This document shows, piece after piece, positions 5,447-5,538 of a stretch of DNA of 5,538 nucleotides. The notes beneath the pieces are model-generated. The model worked only from the letters and a program-made list of their open reading frames with translations. It did not search any database and was not told the origin of the DNA. Both the position numbers and the translations under genes were made by a program. Position 1 is the stretch's first letter; every line of letters begins with the position of its first letter. The stretch is taken from the NCBI GenBank assembly GCA_021823555.1, contig JAKANW010000139.1, positions 1 through 5,538 of the forward strand, given 5' to 3'. This stretch comes from Chloroflexota bacterium (GTDB lineage: Bacteria > Chloroflexota > Anaerolineae > Anaerolineales > Villigracilaceae).

Positions 5447-5470
5447 GCGTAGCGCAGCGAAGTTGAAGGG
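5441..5470. repeat. Probable dispersed intergenic repeat overlapping the lipoprotein stop
   Basis: The stretch begins CCCTGAGCG and ends GAAGGG, with inverted ends (CCCT/AGGG) and the internal words GTAGCGCAGCG and AAGTTG. From memory, very similar short sequences recur between genes in Chloroflexota and other environmental genomes, where the reverse strand reads like CCCTTC(G/A)ACTTCGCT. Only one copy lies in this window, so the repeat nature cannot be shown here. It contains the TGA stop (5444-5446) of the lipoprotein gene. Confidence 0.4.
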
Positions 5471-5538
5471 TCGGCTTGAAATCCTTTACCCTTCCCCCTG
5501 CTTCCATCCCCGTTTATACTCGACCCAGCCGACGCCAA

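Noticed and set aside
5476..5520. TTGAAA and TATACT near the right edge as a promoter for a gene beyond the window.
   Set aside because: The two hexamers are 33 bp apart, and no closer -35 is convincing.

Overview
This window looks like chromosomal DNA from a member of the Chloroflexota, probably class Anaerolineae. That is an inference from gene style. It rests on an NBR1-type Ig-like domain with long Pro/Thr linkers, a TolB-like beta-propeller lipoprotein, GC-rich codon usage, and a short intergenic repeat of a type I associate with such genomes. No rRNA or core marker gene is present to confirm it.

Layout, all on the + strand. Bases 1-944 hold the 3' part of a secreted, modular surface-type protein: the end of an Ig-like domain, a Pro/Thr linker, an unrecognised beta-rich domain and a Pro/Thr tail. 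A strong hairpin terminator (974-1003) closes it. Bases 1017-2680 hold a two-gene two-component operon: an OmpR/PhoB-family response regulator, then a two-helix membrane histidine kinase with almost no extracytoplasmic part. After an 80-bp gap packed with three inverted repeats comes an ECF sigma factor (2761-3396). A 115-bp gap, most of it one concentric nested inverted repeat (3416-3487), leads to a 644-residue lipoprotein (3512-5446) with a probable LolA/RseB-like N-terminal domain and a TolB-type propeller. The window ends in about 90 bp of intergenic DNA starting with a probable dispersed repeat that overlaps the lipoprotein stop codon.

Possible joint function (inference): a membrane-sensing kinase and regulator, an ECF sigma factor and a cell-surface lipoprotein sit in a row, which suggests an envelope-monitoring locus. 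No recognisable anti-sigma factor lies beside the sigma gene. The gene in the usual anti-sigma position instead encodes the lipoprotein, whose N-terminal half may share the fold of RseB, a known modulator of sigma-E release. The two intergenic regions flanking the sigma gene are unusually rich in dyad symmetry and are the best candidates for undescribed regulatory elements. Each gene family is ordinary on its own; the arrangement and the non-coding structures are what stand out.
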